Below are positions 19,251-27,908 of a stretch of 64,000 nt of DNA, in pieces. Position 1 is the stretch's first letter. The number at the start of each line of letters is the position of its first letter. The notes below the pieces were generated by a model. It was not told where the DNA came from. It made no database searches and was given only the letters and a program-made list of their open reading frames with translations. Origin of the DNA: Planctomycetota bacterium (GTDB lineage Bacteria > Planctomycetota > Planctomycetia > Pirellulales > Pirellulaceae); assembly GCA_016872775.1 (NCBI GenBank), contig VGZA01000001.1, positions 248,001 through 312,000 on the forward strand, read 5' to 3'. Position numbers and translations under genes: made by a program.

Positions 19251-20702
19251 ATGAGCGATTCTCGTCCCAAACCGACCAGAACCAATCTCATCGAACCACC
19301 GCGCGGATGGGTGATCTGCGGATTCGCGTTCCTGTTCACGACGTTGGCGATCGGTAACGCACGTCTGACCGCCGCCGCGCCGCCAAGCATCGCCGCATTT
19401 CGTGCGAAGCCAGCCGGGGACACGGGGGCGGCGGCAGACGAGGCCCGCCGTCTGCGCGTGATCGTGGAAACCGATGCCGGTGGTGACCCGGACGATGAAC
19501 AATCGCTGGTGCGATTTCTGGTCTATGCCAACGAGTTTGACGTCGAGGGAATTATCGTCAACCGCCACGCAGCGCGCGACGGGGAAAATCTGAACAGGGA
19601 ACGCACTGGGCTCGGAATCGTTCAGCGCATGGTGCGAGCCTACGGAACCTGCGCGGATCGACTGCGGCAACACGATACGCGGTACCCAACCGGTGACGCA
19701 ATGTTGGGCAAGGTCGTCAGCGGCACCCAGGACAGCGAACAGGGAATGCGTCTGGTGATCTCCGCCGTCGACCGAGCTGATCCGCGCCCGATCTGGTACC
19801 TGAATTGGGGAACGATCGACGGCACCGACCCCAGCGCGTTGCTCCGCGCGCTGGATTGGGTGCGCGCCAATCGAACCAGCGAGGACTACGCGCGCTTCAA
19901 GTCGCGCGTCTTTCTCAGCAGCGATGATCAGTTTGGCGGCCACACCTATGCAATCGACCCGCCATTTCCACTTTGGGTCGATACGTTTCGACCGGAACTC
20001 GATCGGCGGCGCTGGTACCATCGATTTTCGGCGATTACCGCCGACGCAGGTGGCTTCGATCTGGAACGCGATGTGCGTACCAATCACGGCCCCCTGGGCG
20101 AACTCTATCCCACCAACACCACGCATCGCCAGAAAGAAGGCGACTCCATGACGTTTCTCTACCTGGTGCCGACCGGAATGAACGATCCGTTGCAGCCGAC
20201 CTGGGGCAGTTGGGCGGGTCGTTACGGCAGGCGGCCCGAAGCCGGCTCCCGTCCCTACTACTTTGCGAACCAGGCCGACGCCTGGCGCGGCAGAATGCAC
20301 CGCGAAAACAGCCTGGCTCGCTGGGCGGCCGACCTGCAGAACGACTTTCGCGCGCGAATGGACTGGTGCGTGAACGACCGTTCGCAAGCCAACCACCCTC
20401 CGCGCGTCGTCGTGCTCGGACCCCCGCTTCGCGACGTGCGGCCGGGACAGCGGGTGGAACTGGACGCCCGCCAGTCCACCGATCCTGACGGGGATGTTTG
20501 CCATTGGAGTTGGGAGTATTATCCCGAGCCGGGAACGCTCCAAGCCGATCTTGGGATCGAAGGGGCGGATCGGCCGACCGCCAGCGTGACCGTTCCGAGC
20601 GTGCAACACGCCGCCGACGCGCATCTGATCTGCACCGTGCGCGATACCGGTTCGCCTCCGTTAGCGCGTTACGCCCGAGTGATCCTGCGGATTCGTCCTT
20701 GA
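19251..20702 (+). CDS. DUF1593 nucleoside hydrolase-like secreted protein
   Basis: 483 residues from ATG 19251 (MSDSRPKPTR). A hydrophobic leader lies at residues ~20-40. The catalytic-looking motif is VIVETDAGGDPDDEQSLVRF, the DxDxxxDD calcium-binding type seen in inosine-uridine nucleoside hydrolases and in DUF1593. LNWGTIDG and a C-terminal Ig-like/cellulose-binding Sde182-type domain (VVVLGPPLRDVRPGQRVELD...DPDGD) follow. Probably an extracytoplasmic sugar- or nucleoside-releasing hydrolase; the substrate is inferred only from family. It converges on the Cys-rich gene across a strong hairpin at 20704-20751. Confidence 0.88.
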   Translation: MSDSRPKPTRTNLIEPPRGWVICGFAFLFTTLAIGNARLTAAAPPSIAAFRAKPAGDTGAAADEARRLRVIVETDAGGDPDDEQSLVRFLVYANEFDVEGIIVNRHAARDGENLNRERTGLGIVQRMVRAYGTCADRLRQHDTRYPTGDAMLGKVVSGTQDSEQGMRLVISAVDRADPRPIWYLNWGTIDGTDPSALLRALDWVRANRTSEDYARFKSRVFLSSDDQFGGHTYAIDPPFPLWVDTFRPELDRRRWYHRFSAITADAGGFDLERDVRTNHGPLGELYPTNTTHRQKEGDSMTFLYLVPTGMNDPLQPTWGSWAGRYGRRPEAGSRPYYFANQADAWRGRMHRENSLARWAADLQNDFRARMDWCVNDRSQANHPPRVVVLGPPLRDVRPGQRVELDARQSTDPDGDVCHWSWEYYPEPGTLQADLGIEGADRPTASVTVPSVQHAADAHLICTVRDTGSPPLARYARVILRIRP

Positions 20703-20703
20703 A

Positions 20704-20751
20704 GCGGACGATCCGGCGGCGGTACTGACCGCCGCCGGTACCGCCGTCCGC
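20704..20751. terminator. Long hairpin between convergent genes (bidirectional terminator candidate)
   Basis: An 11-bp perfect stem, CCGGCGGCGGT (20713-20723) with ACCGCCGCCGG (20728-20738), closes a 4-base loop ACTG. An outer 7-bp stem GCGGACG/CGTCCGC (20704-20710 with 20745-20751) extends it. There is no T-tract on either side, so it is not a classical intrinsic terminator. Its position between the stops of the DUF1593 gene and the convergent Cys-rich gene suggests it limits readthrough from both. Confidence 0.5.
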
Positions 20752-20779
20752 GCCGATCGAATCGTGGACGGGCGTCCGC

Positions 20780-21262
20780 CTACCGGACCGGCTCCGAAGT
20801 AATCACCGGCGGAATGAAAGCCGCGGAGGCGTCGACGACTTCGTCGCGAGGAAGTTCCGTTACACATTCCTGGCAGCGATTGCAACAGGGAACTTTGTGC
20901 ACGACCTGTTCGACGACACACTTCCAGCGCGACGTTTCACCACAAACGATCTCTTTCTTGTACAGCACCTTCTTGTACTTCACGCAGTCTTTGCATTCCG
21001 GGCAGCCCTCGCAGGCCAGGAATCGCGGCAATTTCTGCTCGCAATACGGCACTTCGCGGCACTCGTAGACCGTCTTCTTGATCGGCTTTTTCTCCTCGAC
21101 CAGCCGGCAACGGTGTGTGACGACCTCGCGATAGCAGACACCGTCGCGGGCCGAACAGTGAGGGCAGGGGATCGAAACCACCTCATCCGCCGACTGAATA
21201 GCGGGTACCGGCAGTGTTGTTGCGCACAGGAACAGCATAAAGAGGCGGTAGGGGAATTTCAT
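20780..21262 (-). CDS. Secreted cysteine-rich hypothetical protein
   Basis: 160 residues from ATG 21262 (MKFPYRLFMLFLCATTLPVPA), which gives a clean signal peptide; a longer upstream ORF would run into the porin gene. The mature part has many Cys pairs: CPHC, CEGCPECKDC, CCNRCQEC, with Lys-rich spacers (KKPIKKTVYECREVPYC). The spacing suggests disulfides or metal binding, but no known domain is recognised. It lies 62 bases downstream of the porin gene on the same strand, so the two may be co-transcribed. Confidence 0.7.
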   Translation of the reverse strand: MKFPYRLFMLFLCATTLPVPAIQSADEVVSIPCPHCSARDGVCYREVVTHRCRLVEEKKPIKKTVYECREVPYCEQKLPRFLACEGCPECKDCVKYKKVLYKKEIVCGETSRWKCVVEQVVHKVPCCNRCQECVTELPRDEVVDASAAFIPPVITSEPVR

Positions 21263-21324
21263 GATGGTGTATCCAGCAAGAGTCTCAGGAAGTTCGAGTT
21301 TCAATCGGGTAATCCACAAACAGC

Positions 21325-22959
21325 TTAGAAGTCGTGGGCGAATCGCATGCCCCAACCTTGGATCCAGCCATCGCCCGCCGCGGGAGCATCCCGGTACGTA
21401 GCGATGTAATTGAATTGCATTCTCATGTTCGGATTCAGGAACCAGTTCAACCCCAACGTGGCGTTATGCAGGATACCGCCGTTCAATCCCAGATCGTTGA
21501 GGTCGAGATAGTCATAGCGGGCTCCAACCTGCCAGGCGCCCGTGCCAAAGCAGCGGCAATTCGCGTCATCCCGCACCAGGAAGAAATTCTCCGTCGGTTT
21601 GACCCGTTCGAAGACTCCCGTTTTCTTGTTGTAGTGGTCGTGATCTGCCGTCAGGAATTTCAGGATCTGGACATATCCACCGTGGTAAACGGCCGTCCCC
21701 ACCGGGGCCCCCGCGAACGTCGTACGCGCATCCTGGTAGCCGCTGACGAGATATTCCGCCTGCAGAGTCCACGGTCCGTAGACCGCCGCGATTTCCGAGT
21801 TCACCTGCTGCAGATCGTCACCGAAGAGCGTGATCGAGGCGGGAATCGACCAGTTGACGGAAAGGCCGGTACGAATCGCGTCACGCGTACGGAATGGCAA
21901 GATCCTGCCGTCGACACCCGCTTGCGAAACTCCGGTCGCCTGTTTGCCCGAAACACCGACGTGCAACAGCCCTTCCCCTTCATTCACATACCATAACAGC
22001 CGGGTCACACGACCAACCACCGAATAGTCGCCATCGCCCGTATTGAACGCGAAGACGCTGTTGCAAGGCTTATACAGCCCCAGCTGCCAGACTCCCAGTT
22101 CGTCCGGTCCGTACGTGTTGAATACCGAGATGCCCGGGGCAAACCCGTTGAATGCCCCTCCGTAAAACGTGTCTTGATTATACGAACGTTCCATGAAGGG
22201 CAGGAAACGGCTGCTGACAAGGTGCTCAAAACCGATCGCTTCTTTTTGATTACCGATCCGCAGATTGCCGACGATCGGCAGTTCCTTGAAAGTCCACCAG
22301 AGGTCGGTCGGCGCAGTGACAGCCTCATCGAAAAATCCCGGATTGGTCGGCGAGCCGGGTTGGTTGCGGACCCTCACGGAGTTCACGAAATCGTATTCGG
22401 CAGCCCAGTCGATCAGTTCGTACATCGTGCCGTCAACTCGTAAGCGGGCGCGCCGAAAATCGGCGCCGTCTCCATAGGGCGTGTTGATATTGCTGTTGAC
22501 GCTCCGATCCACGCTGAACCAGCCAACGTCGAGCTGGGTCCGTCCACCGACATGCACGCGAAAATCTCTGTTTTTGCTGCTCAATTCCAGGCCGTTGTTC
22601 CATTGGGCCGACATCGACAGTTCGCTGCCGACGGCATATCCCTCCTGCTTCCGCAATTCCTCCTCCGCCTGCTTGCGGGCCTCCTGGTCCTTGAAATACT
22701 TTTCGATCGCAGCCTGGATGCGAGGGTCGGATGGTTCGTCGAGCATCGCCGTGAACTCCTGTCGGTCGAGGTCCCCCTCGGTGGCGGGCAGTCGGCTGAT
22801 GACTCCCGAACGCAGTTCAGCGTTCTGCCGTTCCAGGCTTTCGATTCGCTGACGAATCTGCCATGGTTCCTCTTTGTGGGACGGATGCTGCGCCGGCGCA
22901 CGTCCTGCGGTTGTCAACGTGATCAGCAATGCGAGACAAACAATGGGGCGGGTACGCAT
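21325..22959 (-). CDS. OprO/OprP-family (phosphate-selective) porin
   Basis: 544 residues with an N-terminal signal peptide (CLALLITLTTAGRAPA) and then a short coiled coil (RQRIESLERQNAELR) characteristic of planctomycete OprP-like porins. The body is a beta-barrel with alternating aromatic strands, e.g. FRVHVGGRTQLDVGWF, GADFRRARLRVDGTMYE and the C-terminal MRMQFNYIATYRDAP followed by a terminal Phe. Predicted role: diffusion of anions across the outer membrane; the selectivity cannot be read from sequence. A MarR gene lies upstream on the same strand, 335 bases away. Confidence 0.88.
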   Translation of the reverse strand: MRTRPIVCLALLITLTTAGRAPAQHPSHKEEPWQIRQRIESLERQNAELRSGVISRLPATEGDLDRQEFTAMLDEPSDPRIQAAIEKYFKDQEARKQAEEELRKQEGYAVGSELSMSAQWNNGLELSSKNRDFRVHVGGRTQLDVGWFSVDRSVNSNINTPYGDGADFRRARLRVDGTMYELIDWAAEYDFVNSVRVRNQPGSPTNPGFFDEAVTAPTDLWWTFKELPIVGNLRIGNQKEAIGFEHLVSSRFLPFMERSYNQDTFYGGAFNGFAPGISVFNTYGPDELGVWQLGLYKPCNSVFAFNTGDGDYSVVGRVTRLLWYVNEGEGLLHVGVSGKQATGVSQAGVDGRILPFRTRDAIRTGLSVNWSIPASITLFGDDLQQVNSEIAAVYGPWTLQAEYLVSGYQDARTTFAGAPVGTAVYHGGYVQILKFLTADHDHYNKKTGVFERVKPTENFFLVRDDANCRCFGTGAWQVGARYDYLDLNDLGLNGGILHNATLGLNWFLNPNMRMQFNYIATYRDAPAAGDGWIQGWGMRFAHDF

Positions 22960-23294
22960 GGTGGCACCTGGAGTCGAAAAGAAATCAAGGAGCGAACCGA
23001 CGTGGGATTCGTTCCGACTGCCGGATAACGAGGATGGGCCGGATTATTGCATCGTATCGGTGCTCACCGTTCCACAGATTAATACGGTTTTATTATGTTT
23101 AGGAATCGTCGCAGTCGTCGCGTAACTGCTGGAAAGAACCACCGTCTGTACCAGTCGTGCGGCCGTCGCGCGCGGTGTAACCGTCAAAGTCTGCCTTGCC
23201 GGCAGGAACCCGCGATCCGGTAAACGGCGGCTCGTCCGGAGGTCGATCGAAAAAAATTCGTGGCTGGTAACACCCTGCTCGAAACCGCTTCGCG
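22960..23294. other. Gap between MarR and porin genes
   Basis: 335 bases without a convincing gene. An AT-rich stretch at about 23080-23105 (on the minus strand ACATAATAAAACCG...ATTAATC) is the likely porin promoter region, but no clear -35/-10 pair could be fixed. A short inverted repeat CTGCC/GGCAG lies near 23193-23207. ORFs here are shadows. Confidence 0.4.
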
Positions 23295-23789
23295 TCAGCT
23301 CCAGTGCCCCTGCGAACTCTCGTGGGGGCGGCGTGCTTCGCGGAGTAGCTGGCAGAGTTCCTCCAGCTTCGCGGAGGAAAGATGCCCCAGTTGCCGGCGG
23401 TGGCACTCCTGGAGCGAACCGGCGATTTCATCCAGTAATCGAATGCCCGCCGCGGTAATGCGCACCTCGACGACGCGTCGATTGCTAGCCGGCCGATCGC
23501 GCTGAATCCACTGCCGGGCCTCCAGTTTGTCGAGCAGGCGGGTGATGTCGGGAGCGCGTGAAACCAGCCGGTCCGCAAGCCGCAAGGTCGGTATCGATTC
23601 CGGGTGCGCGGCACGCAGCAACCGCAGCGCGTTGTACTGCTGCGGCGTAAGCTCGAACTTCGCGAACAGTTCGTCCTCCAGCACCCGCAGCCGATCGTAA
23701 GTCCTCCAGACGTTCAGGAAAACCTCCTGTTCCAGGGAGTCAAAACGCGCTGCGGAATCGTCGGGTCGGCGGCGGCGGCGGGACGGCAT
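23295..23789 (-). CDS. MarR family transcriptional regulator
   Basis: 164 residues from ATG 23789 (MPSRRRRRPDD); a longer in-frame start at 23837 adds unlikely sequence. Winged helix-turn-helix typical of MarR: FELTPQQYNALRLLRAA, then the recognition helix LADRLVSRAPDITRLLDKLE, and the wing WIQRDRPASNRRVVEVRITAAG. It should act as a dimeric DNA-binding repressor. Candidate targets are itself, the downstream porin and the divergent asparaginase gene (162 bases between starts), but no palindromic operator was found. Confidence 0.9.
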   Translation of the reverse strand: MPSRRRRRPDDSAARFDSLEQEVFLNVWRTYDRLRVLEDELFAKFELTPQQYNALRLLRAAHPESIPTLRLADRLVSRAPDITRLLDKLEARQWIQRDRPASNRRVVEVRITAAGIRLLDEIAGSLQECHRRQLGHLSSAKLEELCQLLREARRPHESSQGHWS

Positions 23790-23857
23790 GCCTCGTAAGA
23801 TATTCCCGCAGCGAATGGTTGTCCACATAACCATCAAGCCACGCGGTCACAATCCCC

Positions 23858-23876
23858 AAATAAATAAATAAATAAA
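23858..23876. repeat. AAAT tetranucleotide microsatellite
   Basis: Four to five tandem AAAT units in an otherwise GC-rich intergenic region between the MarR gene and the asparaginase gene. Repeat number could vary by slippage. Confidence 0.7.
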
Positions 23877-23923
23877 CGATGACCTCCGCTTGCACCAAAT
23901 CGCGCCATCAACCTACGATCTAT

Positions 23924-23951
23924 CCCTGTTCCCTGTTCCCCGTTCCCCGCC
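23924..23951. repeat. GTTCCC(C/T) heptad array directly upstream of the asparaginase start
   Basis: CCC and GTTCCC(T/C) units repeat right up to the ATG at 23952, replacing any Shine-Dalgarno site. The minus strand has four G-runs of 3-4 bases separated by AAC/AACA, fitting a G-quadruplex pattern. Related arrays occur at 25016-25041 and 50724-50740. Confidence 0.65.
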
Positions 23952-24920
23952 ATGACACTCGATCGACGCCAATTCACCGGACTCACTGCCGCAGCGGCGA
24001 TGGTCGTTCCGCAAACCGGCGATGCCGCCGAGCTACGCGCGGATCCTGGGCCGCTGCTGATCGCAACCTGGCCTTTTGGGCTGGCCGCCTGCAAGCAGTC
24101 GCTGGCGACGCTGCGGAAGGGAGAGGGAATACTTGACGCCGTCGAGCAGGGGATTCGGGTCACGGAAGCCGACCCGGCAGTCGATTCGGTGGGCGTTGGG
24201 GGAGCACCGAACGCCGCGGGGGTGGTGCAGCTCGACGCATGTATCATGGATGGTCCGTCGCGCCGCGCAGGAAGTGTGGCGGGGCTGGAAGGCTACCCGC
24301 ACCCGATTTCCGTGGCGCGGCGCGTGATGCAGCGTACAAAACATGTGATGCTGGTCGGCGCGGGGGCCGCTCAATTCGCCGCCGAGCAGGGATTTGCCAC
24401 GCAACAGCTGCTGACCGACGCGCAGCGGCAACGTTGGCTGGAGTGGAAAGCCAGGCAACCACTGCCCAAGCCGGCGGCAATTCCGAATCACGATACGATC
24501 GCGTTGTTGGGGGTCGATGCCGAAGGGCGAATGGCGGGCGGTTGTTCGACAAGCGGGTTGGCGTACAAGCTGCCGGGACGCGTCGGCGACAGTCCTTTGA
24601 TTGGCGGCGGGCTTTACGTCGACGGCGACGTGGGAGCCGCCGGCGCGACCGGGATCGGCGAGAATATCCTGCGATACTGTGGCAGCTTCCTGATCGTGGA
24701 ATTCATGCGATCGGGACTGGATCCCACGGCGGCGTGCCGCAAGGCTGTCGAACGGATCGTTCAAGGCGAACGCCGCCCGGCAGCCGACCTGAGCGTGAAT
24801 TTCGTGGCGCTCGATCGCCGCGGCCGATTCGGCGCGGCGGGAACCGATCAAGGTTTCCGCTACGCCGTCGTCACCAAGGACCGGGCCGAGATCATGCAGC
24901 CGGTCCTGGTCGAAACTTGA
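23952..24920 (+). CDS. Isoaspartyl peptidase/L-asparaginase family (N4-(beta-GlcNAc)-asparaginase-like)
   Basis: 322 residues. Ntn hydrolase that matures by autocleavage before a catalytic Thr; the expected HDT motif is present (IPNHDTIALLGVD, Thr about residue 180), with the downstream GGCSTSGLAYKLPGRVGDSPLIGGGLYVD segment that lines the active site of glycosylasparaginases. The N-terminus DRRQFTGLTAAAAM looks Tat-like, suggesting export. No Shine-Dalgarno is visible: the start abuts a GTTCCCC repeat. It may cleave GlcNAc-Asn linkages or isoaspartyl bonds; the two cannot be separated by eye. It is followed by a hairpin repeat and addB-like gene. Confidence 0.9.
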   Translation: MTLDRRQFTGLTAAAAMVVPQTGDAAELRADPGPLLIATWPFGLAACKQSLATLRKGEGILDAVEQGIRVTEADPAVDSVGVGGAPNAAGVVQLDACIMDGPSRRAGSVAGLEGYPHPISVARRVMQRTKHVMLVGAGAAQFAAEQGFATQQLLTDAQRQRWLEWKARQPLPKPAAIPNHDTIALLGVDAEGRMAGGCSTSGLAYKLPGRVGDSPLIGGGLYVDGDVGAAGATGIGENILRYCGSFLIVEFMRSGLDPTAACRKAVERIVQGERRPAADLSVNFVALDRRGRFGAAGTDQGFRYAVVTKDRAEIMQPVLVET

Positions 24921-24924
24921 ACGA

Positions 24925-25025
24925 TGTGTGCAACGGGTGAGGGTAATCCCGAACCCCATCGTTCGAAGGTTTTCCCTTTCTCGGTCACTTGGGCACGGGC
25001 TCGGGACTACCCTCACCCGTTCCCC
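24925..25025. repeat. Pair of inverted copies of an interspersed hairpin repeat
   Basis: A copy at 24925-24957 (TGTGTGCAACGGGTGAGGG, then ...TCCCGAACCCC) and an inverted copy at 24991-25025 (GGCACGGGCTCGGGACTA, then CCCTCACCCGTT). They resemble the better-preserved copies at 57012-57056 and 58407-58436. A GTTCCC array (25016-25041) overlaps the second copy. Confidence 0.6.
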
Positions 25026-25041
25026 GTTCCCTCCGTTCCCT
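25016..25041. repeat. GTTCCC array upstream of addB-like gene
   Basis: CCCGTTCCCCGTTCCCTCCG then TTCCCT. On the minus strand four G-runs (GGG, GGG, GGGG, GGG) with 3-6 base loops fit a G-quadruplex pattern. It lies 40-65 bases upstream of the addB-like start and overlaps the inverted hairpin-repeat copy at 24991-25025. Confidence 0.6.
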
Positions 25042-25079
25042 CTAAGCTGTAGCTGTTCCAAACTCGAAGAGGGCGACGG

Positions 25080-27908
25080 ATGCCGATAGCCAGAGAGTTT
25101 CTCGCGTGGGATCGACCGGCGTTGGCGGGTGCCGTTGATTACCTACTCAACCGTTATCGGGTCGGCTCGATCTGGGATCTGCGTCAGGTGGTCGTGGCAT
25201 TGCCCGGTGCGCGAGCGGGACGGCGGCTGCTGGAGTTACTGGTGGACCGGGCCGACGAGTCGGGGTGCAGGCTCGTACCGCCCATCATCACGACGGCGGG
25301 CAAGGTACCGGAACTGCTGTATCACCCACAGCGGCCGTTTGCATCCGAGGTGGTGCAGCAGCTTGCCTGGCTACAGGCGATCCGGGGATTACCGATCGAG
25401 CGGCTGGAGCCGGTCGTACCGTACCCTCCACCGCCGACCGATTTTGAAAAATGGGCGGCGCTGGCGAGTCTCCTGTCGCGGCAGCACAGGGAGCTTGCCG
25501 GGGATCGGCTCGACTTTCAAAAGCTCGCGGAACTTGACTGGGACGTCGGCGCGGTCTGGGAACGGCGGCGTTGGCAGGTATTGTCCGAAATACAATCGGC
25601 CTATTTGCGATTGTTGGACAGCATCGGTTGCTGGGACTTGCAGACGGCGCGCCTTGTGGCGATTGAGCGTGGCGAATGCCGGACGGATTGCGACATCGTG
25701 CTGATCGGCACCAGCGACCTGAATCGCACGATTCGCCAGATGTTGGACGATGTGGCGGACCGCGTCACGACACTGATCCATGCTCCACGGGAATGGGCCG
25801 ACCGATTCGACGCGCATGGTTGCGTGGAGCCAGCGGCTTGGAGCACTGCCGAGATCGATCTGCGATCGTCGCAGGTGGAAGTCGTGGACGGGCCTGCTGA
25901 CCAGGCGGCGGTGGTGGTCGAGTATCTCGCGGGCTTGGGTCCGCGGCATGGCCGCGACGAAGTCACGATCGGCATCTTGGACGACACCTTGGTGCCGCAA
26001 TTGCAGCGGCAGTTGGGGGCGGCGGGATTGCCGACGCGATGGGTTGTTGGCCGGACGATGGCGATGATGGCGCCATTCCAGCTTCTGGCGGTGGCCGCGG
26101 ATTTCCTGAGCGACGATCGTTTTGCGGCGTTTGCCTCGCTGGTTCGACATCCGGACGTGGGAGATTTTCTGGGCCGAAGCGGGGTACCGGGCGATTGGTT
26201 GACACGGGTCGACATGTATTATGCCGAGCGACTTCCGCAGCGGCTGGGGAGTTGGGGGCGAGGCAATCACGGCGAGGACGTGGTGCAGCAGGTTTATGAC
26301 CGGATGAAGCAGTGGCTGGCACCGTTGCAGGGACCGGCGCGCTCGCTGCGCGATTGGTCGCAGCCATTACAGACGGTACTCGAGACAATCTATAGCGGGG
26401 TCGATGCGTCGCGCTCGACGGAAGCAGGCCATTACCTGCTGGCGGCATGCGGCGCGGTGCGAACGATGCTGTTGCAGTTTTCCACAATGCCGCCCGTCCT
26501 TGCGGCGGTCCTGAGTGCGCCGGAGGCAATTGCGTACCTGTTACGCAATCTGGAGTCGCAGGAAATTCCGCCACTTCCAGCGCCGGATTCGGTCGAAATG
26601 CTTGGCTGGCTGGAGCTGCCGTTGGACGATGCGCCGGTGACGATCATCACTTCGTTGAACGAGGGGGCAGTGCCTGAATCACTGAACAGCGACCTGTTTC
26701 TCCCCAACCAGTTGCGTGTCCGACTCGGGTTACTCGACAATGCGCGCCGCTACGCGCGCGACGCCTATGCGCTCAGCGCCATCCTGAGTCCCGGTCGAGT
26801 GGCGAAGGTGGTCACGGGGCGCCGCGATGCGGACGGCAACCCGCGTATTCCCGGTCGGTTGTTGTTCGCAACGCGACCGGAAGAAGCGGTGGAGCGAGCG
26901 CGGCGATGGTTCGCTCCGCCGGTTGCGCGCCCGCCGCTGGCCGCCCCGACCGTTCGCAATCGTTCCACGTTCGTGGTGCCTCGTCCCGCCCAGGACTCCG
27001 CGACTGTCTCGCGTTTGAGCGTCACTGCGTTCCGCAATTATCTCGCTTGTCCGTTCCGTTTCTATTTGCGCAACATTTTGCGGTTGCGAGCACTGGATGA
27101 TTCGGCGGAGGAACTCGACGGGGCAATGTTCGGGACGATGGTGCACGAGGTGCTGCGAATTTTCGGAACGAGCGAGCATCGCAATGCGACCGACGTCGAG
27201 CGGATTCGCGCCGTGCTGCATGACAGCCTGGACGATGTCTGCCGGCGGTACCTCGCCGATCAGCAGTTGGCGCCGATCCAGCTGCAGATTACCCAGATGC
27301 GGCTTCGACTGGATGCATTCGCCCAATGGCAAGCAGAATGGGCGCGCAGCGGTTGGACAATCCAGCACGTGGAAATGTGGGGCGAAGGCAATCCGCTGAA
27401 GATCGAAGTCGGCGGAGAATCGGTCATCGTCGACGGCCGCATCGATCGCGTCGATTGGCATGAGCACGATCGACGCTGGATGCTGCTTGACTACAAGACC
27501 AGCGACACGGCGATGACCCCGGAAAAGGTCCATCGACAGGGCGACGATTGGGTTGACCTGCAGCTGCCGCTCTATCACCAACTGACGCGTGCTTTATCCT
27601 GGACCGAACCTGTCGATCTGGGCTATCTGGTGCTGCCGAAGGACCTGCAGTCGGTTGGCTTGCTAAAGGCAAAGTGGAATTCAGAGGAACTCAAGGCGGC
27701 CCAGGAAGTTGCCAGGAACGTGGTGCAGCGAATTCTCAACCGCGAGTTCTGGCCGCCGACATCCCCCGCCCCGTTGCTGCTTCCGGAATTTGACCGCATC
27801 TGTCAGGAACGCACGCTCGATCGGAATCTCGGCGAGGAGCCATCCCCGGCCTGCGCGGCGGTCGATGCGCGGCCGCCCGCCAAGGATGGGGAAGGGAGGG
27901 CCGGCTGA
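25080..27908 (+). CDS. AddB-like PD-(D/E)XK nuclease family protein
   Basis: 942 residues, resembling the AddB subunit of AddAB helicase-nucleases, which process double-strand DNA ends for recombination. The N-terminus has PGARAGRRLLELL where AddB normally shows a Walker A motif; the Lys is lacking, so it probably does not bind ATP there. An inactive SF1-like middle region leads to the C-terminal nuclease: YLACPFRFYLRNILRL, then DGRIDRVDW and LLDYKTSD (residues ~783-812), giving the PD-(D/E)XK D...DYK signature. Only one of the usual iron-sulfur cysteines is clearly placed; the canonical C-terminal CxxC cluster is absent. It overlaps the addA-like gene by one base (TGATG). RBS GAAGAGGGCGA. 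Confidence 0.82.
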   Translation: MPIAREFLAWDRPALAGAVDYLLNRYRVGSIWDLRQVVVALPGARAGRRLLELLVDRADESGCRLVPPIITTAGKVPELLYHPQRPFASEVVQQLAWLQAIRGLPIERLEPVVPYPPPPTDFEKWAALASLLSRQHRELAGDRLDFQKLAELDWDVGAVWERRRWQVLSEIQSAYLRLLDSIGCWDLQTARLVAIERGECRTDCDIVLIGTSDLNRTIRQMLDDVADRVTTLIHAPREWADRFDAHGCVEPAAWSTAEIDLRSSQVEVVDGPADQAAVVVEYLAGLGPRHGRDEVTIGILDDTLVPQLQRQLGAAGLPTRWVVGRTMAMMAPFQLLAVAADFLSDDRFAAFASLVRHPDVGDFLGRSGVPGDWLTRVDMYYAERLPQRLGSWGRGNHGEDVVQQVYDRMKQWLAPLQGPARSLRDWSQPLQTVLETIYSGVDASRSTEAGHYLLAACGAVRTMLLQFSTMPPVLAAVLSAPEAIAYLLRNLESQEIPPLPAPDSVEMLGWLELPLDDAPVTIITSLNEGAVPESLNSDLFLPNQLRVRLGLLDNARRYARDAYALSAILSPGRVAKVVTGRRDADGNPRIPGRLLFATRPEEAVERARRWFAPPVARPPLAAPTVRNRSTFVVPRPAQDSATVSRLSVTAFRNYLACPFRFYLRNILRLRALDDSAEELDGAMFGTMVHEVLRIFGTSEHRNATDVERIRAVLHDSLDDVCRRYLADQQLAPIQLQITQMRLRLDAFAQWQAEWARSGWTIQHVEMWGEGNPLKIEVGGESVIVDGRIDRVDWHEHDRRWMLLDYKTSDTAMTPEKVHRQGDDWVDLQLPLYHQLTRALSWTEPVDLGYLVLPKDLQSVGLLKAKWNSEELKAAQEVARNVVQRILNREFWPPTSPAPLLLPEFDRICQERTLDRNLGEEPSPACAAVDARPPAKDGEGRAG

